DNA of 5,949 bases from Natronohydrobacter sp. (lineage in GTDB: Bacteria; Pseudomonadota; Alphaproteobacteria; Rhodobacterales; Rhodobacteraceae), in contig SKSL01000175.1 in the NCBI GenBank assembly GCA_007123015.1, positions 1 to 5,949 of the forward strand, given 5' to 3'. The notes under the pieces are model-generated. The model had not been told where the DNA came from, made no database searches, and saw only the letters and a list, made by a program, of their open reading frames with translations. The translations under genes and the position numbers were made by a program. Below are positions 5,808 through 5,949 of the stretch, piece by piece (the stretch's first letter is position 1; each line of letters opens with the position of its first letter).

Positions 5808-5949
5808 ATGTGGCGCAAAGCCTGCAAACTTGCTGGTGCGCTGACGGTCATGGCTGCGCCACTCATGGCGCAGGATGCGCCCTCAGCGCCTGATCGACAG
5901 CGCGCGCTGTCCGCTGGCACCAGTGCTGTCTCTGAGACTGCCACGGTGA
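5808..5949 (+). CDS. Exported protein of unknown function (5' fragment)
   Basis: This reading frame runs from an ATG at 5808 to the window edge with no stop, giving 47 residues. The N-terminus is a textbook Sec signal peptide: a positive n-region (MWRKACK), a hydrophobic core (LAGALTVMAAPLM, 8-20), and a likely signal-peptidase cleavage after A21 (LMA/QD), a pattern common in Rhodobacterales periplasmic proteins. The mature part begins QDAPSAPDRQRALSAGTSAV, polar and alanine/serine-rich, as in a disordered leader. An in-frame TGA at 5796 excludes an upstream extension. A later in-frame ATG at 5850 would remove most of the signal peptide. The Shine-Dalgarno is weak. Cys6 is not in a lipobox context, so a lipoprotein is unlikely. 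I do not recognise the family; the function needs the missing 3' part. Confidence 0.7.
   Translation, partial: MWRKACKLAGALTVMAAPLMAQDAPSAPDRQRALSAGTSAVSETATV

Noticed and set aside
5732..5944. Minus-strand 70-codon frame at the right end
   Set aside because: Antisense to the signal-peptide gene and without any motif.
1..5949. Mobile elements, CRISPR arrays, tRNA or rRNA genes
   Set aside because: No transposase or integrase motifs, no regularly spaced repeats, and no cloverleaf or conserved rRNA segments seen on either strand.

Overview
The window looks like a chromosomal segment of a GC-rich alphaproteobacterium, most likely a member of the Rhodobacterales (Roseobacter/Paracoccus-like). 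This rests on protein style (AcuI, MmsA and a LysR regulator beginning MDWDD), strong G+C bias at third codon positions, and a G/C-rich intergenic hairpin preceded by a 'ttcttgctgcaaatactcc' tract that I remember as common in Rhodobacterales genomes. Species-level placement is not possible by eye.

Layout, left to right. A plus-strand kdsD (arabinose-5-phosphate isomerase, SIS plus two CBS domains) begins inside a long inverted repeat. It faces acuI (acrylyl-CoA reductase, minus strand) across an 85-bp gap that holds a hairpin. A 194-bp divergent region then separates acuI from a plus-strand gene for a compact, cysteine-free alternative oxidase (AOX). AOX converges on minus-strand mmsA ((methyl)malonate-semialdehyde dehydrogenase) over a strong G/C hairpin. 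Divergent from mmsA is a LysR-type regulator, with a 114-bp shared region containing repeated TTGCA/TGCAA motifs. After a 189-bp gap, the last 142 bases open a new plus-strand gene with a clear Sec signal peptide, cut off by the window edge.

How the genes may fit together. AcuI makes propionyl-CoA from acryloyl-CoA. MmsA makes propionyl-CoA or acetyl-CoA from methylmalonate or malonate semialdehyde. Both act on three-carbon intermediates of valine, propionate, 3-hydroxypropionate and DMSP/acrylate breakdown. AOX would provide a non-proton-pumping quinol sink. The genes are on alternating strands, not in one operon, so a shared role is only inference. Most of the window is ordinary metabolism, and I see no clear undescribed system, mobile element, CRISPR array or RNA gene. 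The points most worth a second look are the inverted repeat over the kdsD start, the bacterial AOX, the candidate LysR operator and the truncated exported protein.
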